64,000 bases of DNA, taken from Methanoculleus taiwanensis (lineage in GTDB: Archaea; Halobacteriota; Methanomicrobia; Methanomicrobiales; Methanoculleaceae). The stretch spans positions 1,045,984 through 1,109,983 of the forward strand of contig NZ_LHQS01000002.1 of assembly GCF_004102725.1 (NCBI RefSeq). The letters are read 5' to 3'. The position numbers and the translations under genes are program-made. This document shows, piece after piece, positions 9,224-18,175 of this stretch. Under the pieces are notes generated by a model. That model was given only the letters and a program-made list of their open reading frames with translations, was not told the origin of the DNA and ran no database searches. Position 1 is the first letter of the stretch. Every line of letters starts with the position of its first letter.

Positions 9224-10378
9224 TCAGCAGATGAGATGTTCTTTCGCCGCAGTATTCCGGTAGGTCTCGGCAACTCTCTTCGCGACGGTCTCCCACCGGA
9301 ACTGCTGCTCTACTTTCTCCCGTCCCTGCCTTCCCATTGCAGCGATTCTGGCCGGGCTGTCCGCTACCGAGAGAAGCCCCTCGGCGATGCTCTCGGGCCT
9401 CGGGAGCACCTTGACGCCGTCCGTGCCGTGCTCGATATTCTCCCCGAGGCCGCCGACGTCCGATGCCACGACGCACCGTCCGGCGCTCCACGCCTCGAGG
9501 AGCACAAGACCGAAGGGTTCGTTTCTGCTCGGGATGACGACGACATCCGCCGCGTTCAGGAGGCGGAGGTGATCGGCGTCGGCGAGGTGGCCGAGGAACT
9601 GTACCGGAAGTTTCTCTGAACGTTCTTCGAGCGCCCCGCGCATATCGCCGTCCCCGACGAAGAGGATCTTGCCGTCCTGGTGGTGCTGCAGAAGCGTCGG
9701 CACCGCATCGACGAGCATATCCGGGCCTTTCTGCCAGGCGAGCCTCCCCACGAAGAGCAGAAGAGGTTCGTCCGGGTCGAGTCCGTGCTCCCGTTTCACG
9801 TCGTCCGGGTTGACGTTTGTCCTGTACTCCTGCGGCACCACGCCGTTCGGGACCACGTCGATCTTCCAGTCCGGCACATTATAAAGCTGCATGGCCTCGC
9901 TGCGGAGCGTCGAGGAGACCGCCGTGACCCTCTTCGCAATCAGCCCTCCATACCATTCTTTCCCCGATATCTCCCGGTATGCCCATCCGTCTCCGACGGT
10001 GTTGCCGCATCGCCCGTACTCCGTTGAATGATAGGTAAAGACCGTCTCCCGCTCCTGCAGGTGGTGCATCGCCTCGACGACATGCCAGTCGTGGAAGTGG
10101 AGGACGTCGAAGGGCGTTCTGTCCTGTCCCCGGAACCGCTCGACCATGTCACGGCTCATCCGGCCGCAGTAATCGATGATATCGTTACCCGTGGGCTGGC
10201 AATAGTGGTACTGCACTCCGTTGATCTCCTCGCCGTCTCCCCGCCCCCTCGTGAAAAAGTGTATCTCATGGGTACGGGCGAGTGTCTCTGCGAGGTTGGT
10301 TGCTGCGTTGGCAAGTCCTCCGACCCGTTCGGCATGGAGAGACTCCCAGCAGAAAAAAGCAATCTTCAGACTTTCCAT
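9224..10378 (-). CDS. GT4 family glycosyltransferase (glycogen-synthase-like)
   Basis: A 384-residue GT-B glycosyltransferase. The N-terminal acceptor domain starts MESLKIAFFCWES and has a Gly-rich VGGLANA loop typical of starch/glycogen synthase-like GT4 enzymes. The C-terminal donor domain has LLFVGRLAWQKGPDML, then NAADVVVIPSRNEPFGLVLLEAW, which holds the E-x7-E nucleotide-sugar motif. The ATG at 10378 has GAGG about 8 bases before it, and the longer frame upstream is not protein-like. The probable reaction is sugar transfer from an NDP- or UDP-sugar; the acceptor is unknown. Confidence 0.85.
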   Translation of the reverse strand: MESLKIAFFCWESLHAERVGGLANAATNLAETLARTHEIHFFTRGRGDGEEINGVQYHYCQPTGNDIIDYCGRMSRDMVERFRGQDRTPFDVLHFHDWHVVEAMHHLQERETVFTYHSTEYGRCGNTVGDGWAYREISGKEWYGGLIAKRVTAVSSTLRSEAMQLYNVPDWKIDVVPNGVVPQEYRTNVNPDDVKREHGLDPDEPLLLFVGRLAWQKGPDMLVDAVPTLLQHHQDGKILFVGDGDMRGALEERSEKLPVQFLGHLADADHLRLLNAADVVVIPSRNEPFGLVLLEAWSAGRCVVASDVGGLGENIEHGTDGVKVLPRPESIAEGLLSVADSPARIAAMGRQGREKVEQQFRWETVAKRVAETYRNTAAKEHLIC

Positions 10379-10784
10379 ATTTTTCCTCTTCGTTTCTTTA
10401 TCGATTGGTAAACTGTTTTCAGGACCCGCATGCCTGCTGACTGCTGCCGCATCTTCCGGGTGGTTCCGGCTCCCCCCCCCTGTTCCTGCACGAAAGACGA
10501 AATATAGAGACCCCTGTCTTTTAGCAGCTCTCGGCGACATTTCCTACCCGGGTCTTCAGGTGCCGTCTTCGTATTGGTATAGACTGGCGGACGTCTGAGC
10601 CCTTCTCCGCACGGGGCCGGTATGTTCCTGTTACCACACCTCACAGGTTCCGGCAGCCCGGGCAGTCAGCGCCCTCCTTATACCCTCGAAGAAGATAATG
10701 GTTTGCAGGTGAGAGAGCGGCACTTGATCCGCAGGGAAACGCATATTCTGCCGGATACGCGGTGCAGACCGGGCGGCATGAACA
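10379..10784. other. Intergenic region, nothing recognised
   Basis: About 400 bases between the glycosyltransferase start and the stop of the Mut7-C gene. It holds a C9 run near 10472-10480 and must contain the glycosyltransferase promoter, but no clear gene, tRNA or repeat is seen. Confidence 0.4.
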
Positions 10785-11288
10785 TCAGAGGAGGGAGATG
10801 CCCCGGAGCCGCCGTATGAGATGCTCGCCGTGCGACCCCATCCAGTAGAGTTTTTTGCATCCGGCGCACCAGAAGAAGTCCGTATCGGCGCAGCCCACCG
10901 GGGCGTAGGTTGTCTCCCTGATCTCCCGCTCCGTTGCAGGGCGGAGACGGGCGTTGCAGACGGAGCAGCGGCTCATCCGGATCTCCGGCCGGATAAGCCC
11001 GGCCTCGACGAGCTGCCTGACCTGGTCGAGGACGTCTTCCGAATGGATATAGACGGCCGCATCGCCGCCTCTCCGGGCAAGCTCTTTGTCGCGGGTGAGC
11101 AGAATTCGGCTGCTCTCCGCCGCAATCTCGAGGAGGACGGTATCTTCGCGGGTATTGCCCCGGGTGAGCGAACTTGCGCTCATCGTATCGTAGCCCATGA
11201 AGCGGAGGTAGCGGGTCAGCGTCCCGAGCATACGGTCGGCGAGGAACCGCACCCCGCTTCCGGTCTTTTCAGTCGATCTTCGAGACAT
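10785..11288 (-). CDS. Mut7-C RNase domain protein
   Basis: A 167-residue protein of the Mut7-C family, a PIN-like RNase domain with a zinc ribbon. The N-terminal motif RFLADRMLGTLTRYLRFMGYD has the first acidic residue, and ILLTRDKELA has the second. The C-terminal treble clef has C-x2-C (CSVC and CAGC). Its first 20 bases overlap the end of the AmrS gene at 11269, so the two are translationally coupled. An RNA-cleaving role is inferred from family knowledge. Confidence 0.82.
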   Translation of the reverse strand: MSRRSTEKTGSGVRFLADRMLGTLTRYLRFMGYDTMSASSLTRGNTREDTVLLEIAAESSRILLTRDKELARRGGDAAVYIHSEDVLDQVRQLVEAGLIRPEIRMSRCSVCNARLRPATEREIRETTYAPVGCADTDFFWCAGCKKLYWMGSHGEHLIRRLRGISLL

Positions 11289-12282
11289 ACGTGATACTGC
11301 CGCCGCAGGCCGTACACCGGTGGTCTTCGACTCCTACGACCCTGGTCGCAAACCCCGTCCGCTCGATCGCGACCGCACCGCACTCCGGGCAGTAGGTGTT
11401 CTCGTAAGGATGGTTCATGACGTTGCCGAGGTACGGGTAGTGCATGCCGAGGCTCTTTGCGTGCTCGTAGATCTTCTCAAGCTGCGCAACGCTGGTCGGG
11501 CCTTTATCCTGCATCTTGTAATCGGGGTGGAACCGGGTGAAGTGCATCGGGGTATCGGGGCCGAGGTGTTCGAGCACCCACCGGATCAGGGAGTCCATCT
11601 CTTCGATGGAGTCGTTCAGCCCCGGAATGACGAGGGTCACGGTCTCGACGTGCAGACCGAGCTCGTGGGCGAGTATCGTGGCGTCGAGGACGGGTTCGAG
11701 CTTTCCGCCGCAGACCTTTTTGTAAAAGGTATCCGAGAAGGCCTTGATATCTACGCGGAAGGCGTTCAGCATGCCCGCGACCTCGCGGAGCCCCTCCTCG
11801 GTTATGTAGCCGTTCGTGACGTATACCGTGCCGAGCCCCTGCTGCCGGGCGAGCGATCCCATGGCGAGAGGATACTCGTGCCAGATCGTCGGTTCGTTGT
11901 AGGTCCAGGAGATGCTCGCAGAGCCGGTCTCGACCGCCCGGCGCACTCCTTCCTCAGGAGCGAGGTCTCGGAGCATCTGCTGCTCGAGGGTTGCCTGGGA
12001 GATATGCCAGTTCTGGCAGTGGCTGCAGTGGAAGTTGCAGCCGATGGTGCCGAGCGAGTAGCAGAGGCTGCCCGGGAGGAAGTGAAAGAGCGGTTTCTTC
12101 TCGATGGGATCGACCGCCTCGGCGCTGATTTTGCCGTAGGTAGCGGCATACAGCGTTCCACCGCGATTTATCCGAACGCCGCAGACACCCTGCTTCCCTT
12201 CGCGAATGGTGCAGCGGTGCGGGCAGAGCGAACAGTGTACCGTCCCGCCTTCGAGTTTCTCGTACAGTCGTGCTTCATGCAT
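11269..12282 (-). CDS. amrS: AmmeMemoRadiSam system radical SAM enzyme AmrS
   Basis: A 337-residue radical SAM protein. An N-terminal Cys cluster (CSLCPHRC, GVCGV) precedes the SAM cluster motif CNFHCSHCQNW, which is C-x3-C-x2-C. It ends in a zinc-ribbon-like tail with CPEC and CTACGG. This matches the PflA-like AmrS group, which co-occurs with AMMECR1 and Memo homologues; those partners are not in the window. The start at 12282 (MHEARLYEKLEGG) was chosen from the family N-terminus; the ribosome site is weak. It overlaps the Mut7-C gene, suggesting one operon. Confidence 0.88.
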   Translation of the reverse strand: MHEARLYEKLEGGTVHCSLCPHRCTIREGKQGVCGVRINRGGTLYAATYGKISAEAVDPIEKKPLFHFLPGSLCYSLGTIGCNFHCSHCQNWHISQATLEQQMLRDLAPEEGVRRAVETGSASISWTYNEPTIWHEYPLAMGSLARQQGLGTVYVTNGYITEEGLREVAGMLNAFRVDIKAFSDTFYKKVCGGKLEPVLDATILAHELGLHVETVTLVIPGLNDSIEEMDSLIRWVLEHLGPDTPMHFTRFHPDYKMQDKGPTSVAQLEKIYEHAKSLGMHYPYLGNVMNHPYENTYCPECGAVAIERTGFATRVVGVEDHRCTACGGSITYVSKID

Positions 12283-12451
12283 GCGGACCACATATCCGAA
12301 TGAGATAAACCCCTGTATATAGGTGATGCCGGAACCGCCGTCGCGCCGCCGCGGTATTCGCACCGTTTGTACGCGTATCTCGTGTATTCCCGGCGTTGAC
12401 GGCGTATATATCTGCATCTCCGGGAGAGAGGCAGTGCACCGTCTTCAACAG

Positions 12452-12458
12452 TTATATG
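12452..12458 (+). promoter_or_regulatory. TATA box for UMP kinase gene
   Basis: TTATATG lies about 33 bases before the ATG at 12488. The distance would place transcription start about 5-10 bases before the gene, with GGTGG just ahead of the ATG as a possible ribosome site. Confidence 0.4.
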
Positions 12459-12487
12459 AGTGATCTGTTGGAAAAGTATACGGTGGA

Positions 12488-13192
12488 ATGAAGAGGATAG
12501 TCATCTCACTCGGCGGCTCGGTTCTAGTCCCAAATCTTGAGTCGAATAATATAGAACGGTACGTTGCCGTTCTCAAAAAGATAGCCGAAAAATGCCGGAT
12601 TTTTATTGTGGTCGGCGGCGGCGGAGAGGCACGCCGTTATATAGGGGCGGCGCGATCCGTCGGCATCGACGAGGCGACGGCGGACGAACTCGGTATTATG
12701 GTCACGCGCCTGAACGCACGCCTGCTCGTCGGCGGACTCGGAACGGCTGCATATCCCCGGGTGGCCGAGAACTACACCGAGGCGAAGGAGTTTGCGGAGA
12801 CGGGGAAGATAGTCGTCATGGGCGGGGTCACTCCGGCGCAGACGACCGATGCCGTCTCGGCGGTGCTCGCCGAGAGCGTCGGTGCGGATCTTCTCATCAA
12901 TGCCACCTCGGTCAACGGGATCTACAGTGCCGATCCGAATAAGGATGCGGGCGCCGTCAGGCACGAGCGGTTGACGAGCGGTCAGCTCCTCGAGATCATT
13001 GCCCACGGGAGACTCAATGCCGGCGCGAACACCGTTCTTGATATCGTCGCCGGGAAGGTCGTCGAACGGAGCGGCATCCCGCTCCTGGTGCTGGACGGCC
13101 GCGACCCCGAGAACCTCGCAAGGGCGATCCTGAAGGGCGAGTTCGTCGGCACGATCGTCGGGGATGCGGGCTCCTGCCCGCTGCCGGTCTGA
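12488..13192 (+). CDS. pyrH: UMP kinase (archaeal PyrH)
   Basis: Phosphorylates UMP to UDP in pyrimidine nucleotide synthesis. The 234-residue product is of the amino-acid-kinase fold. Residues 3-12 (RIVISLGGSV) form the phosphate loop, VVGGGGEARRYI the second glycine loop, and NATSVNGIYSADPNKD the nucleotide-binding region. It is short, as archaeal UMP kinases are, and lacks the extra N-terminal segment of bacterial PyrH. tRNA-Pro follows on the same strand. Confidence 0.93.
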   Translation: MKRIVISLGGSVLVPNLESNNIERYVAVLKKIAEKCRIFIVVGGGGEARRYIGAARSVGIDEATADELGIMVTRLNARLLVGGLGTAAYPRVAENYTEAKEFAETGKIVVMGGVTPAQTTDAVSAVLAESVGADLLINATSVNGIYSADPNKDAGAVRHERLTSGQLLEIIAHGRLNAGANTVLDIVAGKVVERSGIPLLVLDGRDPENLARAILKGEFVGTIVGDAGSCPLPV

Positions 13193-13250
13193 TCGGCCTC
13201 CCCTTCATCGGCAACTATTTTTGCTCGCTCTGCCAATGTATTCAGGCACA

Positions 13251-13325
13251 GGGGTAGTAGGGTAGCCTGGTCCATCCTAGAGCGTTTGGGACGCTTTGAC
13301 GGCAGTTCGAATCTGCCCTACCCCA
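13251..13325 (+). tRNA. tRNA-Pro (anticodon TGG)
   Basis: Folds as a full cloverleaf without an intron. The acceptor GGGGTAG (13251-13257) pairs with CTACCCC (13318-13324), followed by discriminator A325. The anticodon stem GAGCG/CGCTT encloses loop TTTGGGA with anticodon TGG at 13287-13289. The T arm is GGCAG TTCGAAT CTGCC. The short D stem with an AGCCTGG loop is typical of archaeal tRNA-Pro. CCA is not encoded. The next gene starts 7 bases later. Confidence 0.93.
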
Positions 13326-13331
13326 TCGATT

Positions 13332-13991
13332 ATGGATCCGGATACGGCATGTGCAATCTACCGGCGCCTTTCGAAGCACTATCCTATCGTCGGCGGCCGC
13401 ACCAACTTTATTCCGTTCGACAATCCGTTCGAGTCCCTTATTCTGACCATCCTCTCCGCCCAGACCACCGACCGGTCGGTCACTGCCGTGCGCGATGCGC
13501 TCTTTTCGCGGTACCCGACCCCGGAGGCGCTCGCCGCTGCCTCGCCTGCAGAGGTCGAACCGATCATCAGGACGATCGGGTTTCATCACGCAAAAGCTGC
13601 GTATATCGTCGGGACGGCGCAGAAGATCGTCGAGTCGTTCGGCGGCGAGGTGCCGCGGACGATGGACGAACTCCGGTCGCTGCCCGGCGTCGGGAGAAAG
13701 ACCGCGAACATTGTTCTTTCCCATGCCTTCGGGATCAACATCGGGATCGCCGTTGATACGCACGTTAAAAGGGTCTCGCACCGTCTCGGGATGACCGATA
13801 GCAGAAATCCCGATATCATCGAACGCGATCTTATGGCGCTCCTCCCCGAGGGGACCTGGGGTGAGGTGAACTATCTCCTCATCCGGCACGGCCGGGAGAT
13901 CTGCACGGCCAGAAACCCGCAGCACGATGCGTGCTTTCTCCGTGATCTCTGCCGCTACTATGCAGAAGAAGTGAGGGCGAAAAGCCCCTGA
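13332..13991 (+). CDS. nth: Endonuclease III-like DNA glycosylase/AP lyase
   Basis: Base-excision repair enzyme that removes oxidised pyrimidines and nicks the abasic site. The 219-residue product has the helix-hairpin-helix LPGVGRKTAN with catalytic Lys123, and the catalytic Asp142 in IAVDTHVKRVSHRLG. The C-terminal iron-sulfur loop is CTARNPQHDACFLRDLC. Its spacing is that of the usual C-x6-C-x2-C-x5-C, but the second position is His198 rather than Cys (ligands C191, H198, C201, C207). The start at 13332 is the first ATG after the tRNA. Confidence 0.9.
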   Translation: MDPDTACAIYRRLSKHYPIVGGRTNFIPFDNPFESLILTILSAQTTDRSVTAVRDALFSRYPTPEALAAASPAEVEPIIRTIGFHHAKAAYIVGTAQKIVESFGGEVPRTMDELRSLPGVGRKTANIVLSHAFGINIGIAVDTHVKRVSHRLGMTDSRNPDIIERDLMALLPEGTWGEVNYLLIRHGREICTARNPQHDACFLRDLCRYYAEEVRAKSP

Positions 13992-13993
13992 TC

Positions 13994-14000
13994 TTTTTTT
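13994..14000 (+). terminator. Oligo-T terminator after nth
   Basis: Seven T residues begin 3 bases after the nth stop. Archaeal RNA polymerase terminates at such runs. The tract overlaps the stop codon of the convergent pit gene. Confidence 0.45.
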
Positions 14001-15174
14001 AAAGCCAGATCGCCTGGTAGACCAGGAAACAGAGCCAGGCAACGATCGCGGCTGCCGGAATCGTCAGAACCCACGCGGCGACGATCTCGCGGACGATACC
14101 CCATTTTACCGCGGAATAGCCGCGGGTCGCGCCGACACCCATGATCGCGCCGGTCGTGGCGTGGGTCGTCGAGACCGGCACGCCGAAGGCGGTCATGAGC
14201 GAGAGGACGGCACCCGCCGACGTCGAGGCGCAGAAACCCTGATACGGCCGGATCTTGGTGATCTTGTTTGCCATCTTATCGATGACGCGCCACCCGCCGA
14301 GGAGCGTTCCGAGCGAGATGGCAAACGCCGAGGCGAGGATGACCCAGAGAGGGACGGAAAACTCGGTGATCAACCCGCCGGCAAGGAGCAGCGCCGTGAT
14401 GATACCCATCGCGTTCTGGGCGTCGTTGCTGCCGTGGCCGATCGCCTGGAACGAGCCCGAAAAGATCTGGAGGTTGCGGAAGATATTGTTCAGCCGCTGG
14501 GGCGGGTAGTTCCGGACGGTGCGGACGACGATGAGCGCGAACGCGAATGCCGATATGAGCCCGAGCATCGGTGAGACGACGATGAAGACGAGGACCGCGA
14601 GGATGCCGCTGATCTTGATGATACCCGTTGCGATGAGCACCGGAAAGGTCAGCGTCACCCCGATCAGGGCGCCGAGAGCGACGTACCGCGATACGGGCTC
14701 CTTGTGGTACAGGGCGAGGGCTGCCAGCGCGGCCATGCCGAGTACCGCTCCTATGAGCCCGTAGATCACCACGAGTTCGACGATCTCCAGCGTCGGCCAG
14801 CGTATCGCCGAAACACCCGCGCCGGCAATGCCTGCACCGAGCAGTCCGCCGATGAGCGCGTGGCTGCTCGAGACCGGGATGCCGAGGTACGAGGTGACGA
14901 ACACCCAGAGGACGGCACCGATGAGGCCAACCAGAATGAGCGGGGGGGTGAGGAACATGGGATCGACGATCCCTTTTCCGATCGTCTGTGCAATGGCGGT
15001 CGTAAAGAGCAGCGGGCCGACGAGATTGAAGATGCCGGCGAGTGCCACTGCCTGAAGCGGGGTGAGCGCCTTTGTGGCGATGATGGTGGCGATGGAGTTT
15101 GCAGCATCGTTGAGCCCGTTTGCGAAGTTGAAGAGCAGCGCAAGGGCAACTCCGATGAGTATGACGAGTTCCAT
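13999..15174 (-). CDS. pit: PiT-family inorganic phosphate transporter
   Basis: A 391-residue integral membrane protein with the PiT duplicated signature. The first copy is FNFANGLNDAANSIATIIATKAL (about residues 15-37); the second is GHGSNDAQNAMG in the second half. At least ten hydrophobic helices are visible. It imports phosphate with H+ or Na+. The ATG at 15174 starts 5 bases after the stop of the DUF47 gene, an arrangement common for PiT permeases and their PhoU-like partners. Confidence 0.92.
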   Translation of the reverse strand: MELVILIGVALALLFNFANGLNDAANSIATIIATKALTPLQAVALAGIFNLVGPLLFTTAIAQTIGKGIVDPMFLTPPLILVGLIGAVLWVFVTSYLGIPVSSSHALIGGLLGAGIAGAGVSAIRWPTLEIVELVVIYGLIGAVLGMAALAALALYHKEPVSRYVALGALIGVTLTFPVLIATGIIKISGILAVLVFIVVSPMLGLISAFAFALIVVRTVRNYPPQRLNNIFRNLQIFSGSFQAIGHGSNDAQNAMGIITALLLAGGLITEFSVPLWVILASAFAISLGTLLGGWRVIDKMANKITKIRPYQGFCASTSAGAVLSLMTAFGVPVSTTHATTGAIMGVGATRGYSAVKWGIVREIVAAWVLTIPAAAIVAWLCFLVYQAIWL

Positions 15175-15179
15175 GGCAA

Positions 15180-15818
15180 TCAGGAGTGTCTGATGGCGAT
15201 ATCGCTGAGGATATTGGCGGCGTCTTCGCACTTATCGGTGGCGAGCTCGAGGTTCTCGTAGATATCCTTGAGTTTGATGATGGTGATTGCATCGCTCGTC
15301 GTGAAGAGGTTCCGGATAGCTCTTCCGAGCACCCCGTCGGCGATATTTTCGAGCCGGTTCACCTCGATGCACCGTTCTTCGATGTTCTTCGGATCTTTAA
15401 TGGTCCGGATGCCCTTGACCGCACCCTCCACTTCGACGACACTGACCTGGATCAGCTTCGCAAGCTCGATCATGGCGTCGTCCGTCTCTTTGATGCAGTA
15501 ACTGTGCATCTGCTGAGCGGTGCCGTCGATGTAGTCCAGAATGTCGTCGAGTGCCGATGCCAGACGGGAGATCTCCTCGGGTTCGAGCGGCGTGATGAAC
15601 GTCCGGTTCAGCTGCTCGTAGATCTCGTGCGTGATCTCGTCGCCCTCGTGTTCGATATCCTTCATCAGCTGGACTTTTTCTTTAACGTTCGTATAGTCCT
15701 CGACAAGCTCTACCAGGAGATCGGCCCCTTTGACGACCGTCTCCGCCTGCTTCTCCAGAAGATCGAAGAATATCCGATCCTGCGGTACAACCCACTCCTT
15801 GATTCCCACAATAATCAC
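15180..15818 (-). CDS. DUF47 (PhoU-like) phosphate transport regulator
   Basis: A 212-residue all-helical protein of the DUF47/TIGR00153 family. Characteristic features are FDLLEKQAETVVKGADLL near the N-terminus and the metal-binding type motif DIEHEGDEITHEI (about residues 54-66), followed by LDDILDYIDG. Members form PhoU-like bundles and modulate the adjacent PiT permease. The gene is directly upstream of pit on the same strand, 5 bases apart. Confidence 0.9.
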   Translation of the reverse strand: MIIVGIKEWVVPQDRIFFDLLEKQAETVVKGADLLVELVEDYTNVKEKVQLMKDIEHEGDEITHEIYEQLNRTFITPLEPEEISRLASALDDILDYIDGTAQQMHSYCIKETDDAMIELAKLIQVSVVEVEGAVKGIRTIKDPKNIEERCIEVNRLENIADGVLGRAIRNLFTTSDAITIIKLKDIYENLELATDKCEDAANILSDIAIRHS

Positions 15819-15962
15819 CAGAATGGTATGTCTTCTCTCTCAAAATAGCGATCGTTTTTCCCTGGCAGTACCGGTGCGCTGACGGGGGGAGCAATTGCCG
15901 TATCTGCCCGACCAACCCGGGCAGGTCGTTTCTCCGAGCGTACGAGGGGCCGGGAAGAGCGG

Positions 15963-16226
15963 TCACGCCCCGCTCCTGAGACGATCGTTTCCTCTTCCGT
16001 TGACGAGAGCGACGAACCCGATTCCCCCGGCGATGTCGAAGACGAAGAATATGAGGAGCTGGATCGTCGTGATGCTCTGGCTATTCAGCGGACTTCCCAT
16101 ACCGCCGGGAAAGAGGCCGGGTAGGGCGAGTGCTGCGAATTGTGTATGAATAGCAATAATAAGCATCTGAATGATTATTACGCCGGTTAAGAATTGCAGC
16201 ACGTACAGCAGGGTATTCTCTTTCAT
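15963..16226 (-). CDS. Small membrane protein, two helices
   Basis: An 87-residue protein with two hydrophobic segments (about residues 7-35 and 54-75) joined by a Gly/Pro-rich loop, ending in a short basic tail. It starts MKENTLLYVLQF. The family is not recognised. It stands alone, upstream of the phosphate genes and on the same strand. Confidence 0.5.
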   Translation of the reverse strand: MKENTLLYVLQFLTGVIIIQMLIIAIHTQFAALALPGLFPGGMGSPLNSQSITTIQLLIFFVFDIAGGIGFVALVNGRGNDRLRSGA

Positions 16227-16491
16227 TTACAGAGTGTTGGCATCAGGTGATAATCAAATTAGCTGATATTTGTAACTTTCTTTAGGGTGGTGTAACCGCC
16301 GTTCCAGGGATTTTCAATTCAAATAACGTAGATTTGATATTATCTGGAGCTGCGACGACGCATGGAGGGAAATGGACGGGAGATGGAAAGGGTTGACCAT
16401 CAGCGGCTTATCGGCCTCCTGAACGGGGTTAAAAACCGGGCGCAGCCCCGGCTGGAAGCGGGCCGTGACTGTGTCGGAAGTATTCAGATAG

Positions 16492-16503
16492 TTTTATATT
16501 ATA
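16492..16503 (+). promoter_or_regulatory. TATA box for membrane protein gene at 16541
   Basis: TTTTATATTATA in an otherwise GC-rich stretch, about 40 bases before the start at 16541. Its position allows a short leader carrying the GGTGAT ribosome site at 16531-16536. Confidence 0.45.
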
Positions 16504-16540
16504 GGTACTATTCCTTGGGAGTGTTCCTCGGGTGATGCAA

Positions 16541-16837
16541 ATGACAAAGGAGAAAGTGAAGGTGAAACACCTCGGAGTATGGTCGGTCGCATGGTTCTTC
16601 GCTATTCTGAGTGCCCTGTACGGGCTGGTTAACGGAATCCTGGTCGTGATTGCAACGGCGCCGGTACTCGATGCAAGCATTTTTGCTGCGATCGGGGGTG
16701 GTATTTTCGGCATCATCGTCTCGGTGATTGTCTGGGCGATCGGAGGATTTGTCGGCGGAGCAATCGCGGCGATCATCTACAACTTCGTCTTCGCCGCTTC
16801 CGGCGGTATTGAAGTGGACCTGGATGTAGAATCATGA
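16541..16837 (+). CDS. Small membrane protein (two to three helices)
   Basis: A 98-residue protein starting MTKEKVKVKHLG, followed by hydrophobic segments at about 12-35 and 42-78 with glycine zipper-like patterns (IGGGIFGIIV, IGGFVGGAIAAII). The acidic tail is IEVDLDVES. It resembles DUF3566/CvpA-like small membrane proteins only in general layout. The ATG at 16541 is taken because GGTGAT lies 4 bases before it; GTG or ATG codons at 16532 and 16535 are alternatives. Confidence 0.55.
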   Translation: MTKEKVKVKHLGVWSVAWFFAILSALYGLVNGILVVIATAPVLDASIFAAIGGGIFGIIVSVIVWAIGGFVGGAIAAIIYNFVFAASGGIEVDLDVES

Positions 16838-17053
16838 TTCTCTTTTTTCCGGGATTCCTGCGCTGAAGCTCTGCAGCCTTGTTTTCCATTCCCGGATCCG
16901 CGGAAAAGCATGCCGGAGGAACAGCGTTCTCCACCTTCGCAGAGCGTCTTCAACAGCCCCGGCGTCGGGGCAGCGACGATCACCGGGGAGCTTGCCACTG
17001 CCTGAAAACCCGGGTAACTATCTTTGCTGGATACGACGTTCCTTTCATACAGC

Positions 17054-17612
17054 ATGGAGACGTTCGAGGAGGCAAGGGCGTTCACCGATGATCCGTCGTA
17101 CGACGCCGAGCGGCAGATTGCATTCGAGGAACTCCGCACCGGGATGAACGAGGGTTCGATTGACCCTCCGCTGCGAGCTCCTTCGGGAGTTTTCAGAGGT
17201 CCCTCACTGTTTCACCCTGCAGAGCTGCTACGGCCATTTCGTACACGAACGGCAGCCGGATGCTCATAATCTCGAGCCACTTGCAGGCTATGCAGGTGTG
17301 ATCGACGAGGTTTTGTACCGCATCGCGTATCTGGCGGTCTGTATCCGAAATAGTGAGGCAGGCTTTGCGCTGCAGCGTGATCTCCGGGACGTCGCCGGGA
17401 TCGATCCGTCGTACATCCAGTTCGGGAGCGCCGGGTGGTTCTGGGAGCGGCGTATCAATACATACGTCCTACAGGTGGAGCCGGAGCGGTGCAGACTGGA
17501 GGACACCTGCCCCGTCGGCATCGACGAAGCCCTTCGCCTGGAGCAGGTTCGTGAACGGTTCTTCCGCGAGCTGCTCGGAATAGCCCGGAGACACCGCTAT
17601 CCGGAGGGGTGA
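17054..17612 (+). pseudogene. Frameshifted gene of unknown function
   Basis: Two overlapping frames read as one protein. The first (from ATG 17054: METFEEARAFTDD...RTGMNEGSIDP) loses sense near 17160-17175. The second frame then continues with ELLREFSEVPHCFTLQSCYGHF and runs well-formed to 17612. Restoring one protein needs one base removed (or two added) around 17150-17180. The joined product would be about 185 residues, with a Cys/His-containing core and no family I can name. It could be a true mutation or a sequencing error. Confidence 0.5.
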
Positions 17613-17671
17613 GCGCGGGCTCATCCCCGTTCGACAGGTTCATATGCATCCCTGCCGTTGAAGCCTCTGCT

Positions 17672-18175
17672 ATGACCTCGCGAATGCTCTCCCGCGACGA
17701 CCTCGAGCAGCGGGTCGTCGATTTTCTGGCGACGGAAGGAATGTGCGTCCTCGCCACCTGCTCGATGAACGTCCCGAGGGCGTCCGCCGTCGAGTTCTTC
17801 CCGGCAGGGACGACGCTCTATATCCTGACCGAGGGAGGCCGGAAGGTTGAGAATATCAGCGAAAACCCGGCAGTCTCGGTGGCTATCCATACGCAGTTTA
17901 TCGGGTGGGAGCATATCAAGGGTATCCAGCTGACCGGCATCGCGGAGATAGGCAGATACGGATCGGCGATATTCAGCGAGGGCGAGGCGGCATACCGGAG
18001 GAGAAAGGGGCAGGATGCCCGGAGCATCCCTGAAGAGCTCTACGCAATCCGGATCACGCCGGTGCGGATTGAGTTTCTTGACATGACGCGGAGAGCGGAA
18101 GGTCTCTCGCCGAAGCAGGAGATCGAGTATCCGGTGGATGCCGGCCGCGCAGGTGTCTGCCGGGTCGGGTTCTGA
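17672..18175 (+). CDS. Pyridoxamine 5'-phosphate oxidase-like flavin-binding protein
   Basis: A 167-residue split-barrel protein. The N-terminal pattern VDFLATEGMCVLATCSMNVPRASAVEFF is the strand-turn-strand that opens the FMN-binding split barrel, and LYILTEGGRKVENISENPAVSVAI is the next conserved block. Members bind FMN, F420 or haem and reduce small molecules; which cofactor is used here is not clear. The ATG at 17672 matches the family start; a frame extending upstream to 17609 is unlikely to be translated. Confidence 0.8.
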   Translation: MTSRMLSRDDLEQRVVDFLATEGMCVLATCSMNVPRASAVEFFPAGTTLYILTEGGRKVENISENPAVSVAIHTQFIGWEHIKGIQLTGIAEIGRYGSAIFSEGEAAYRRRKGQDARSIPEELYAIRITPVRIEFLDMTRRAEGLSPKQEIEYPVDAGRAGVCRVGF

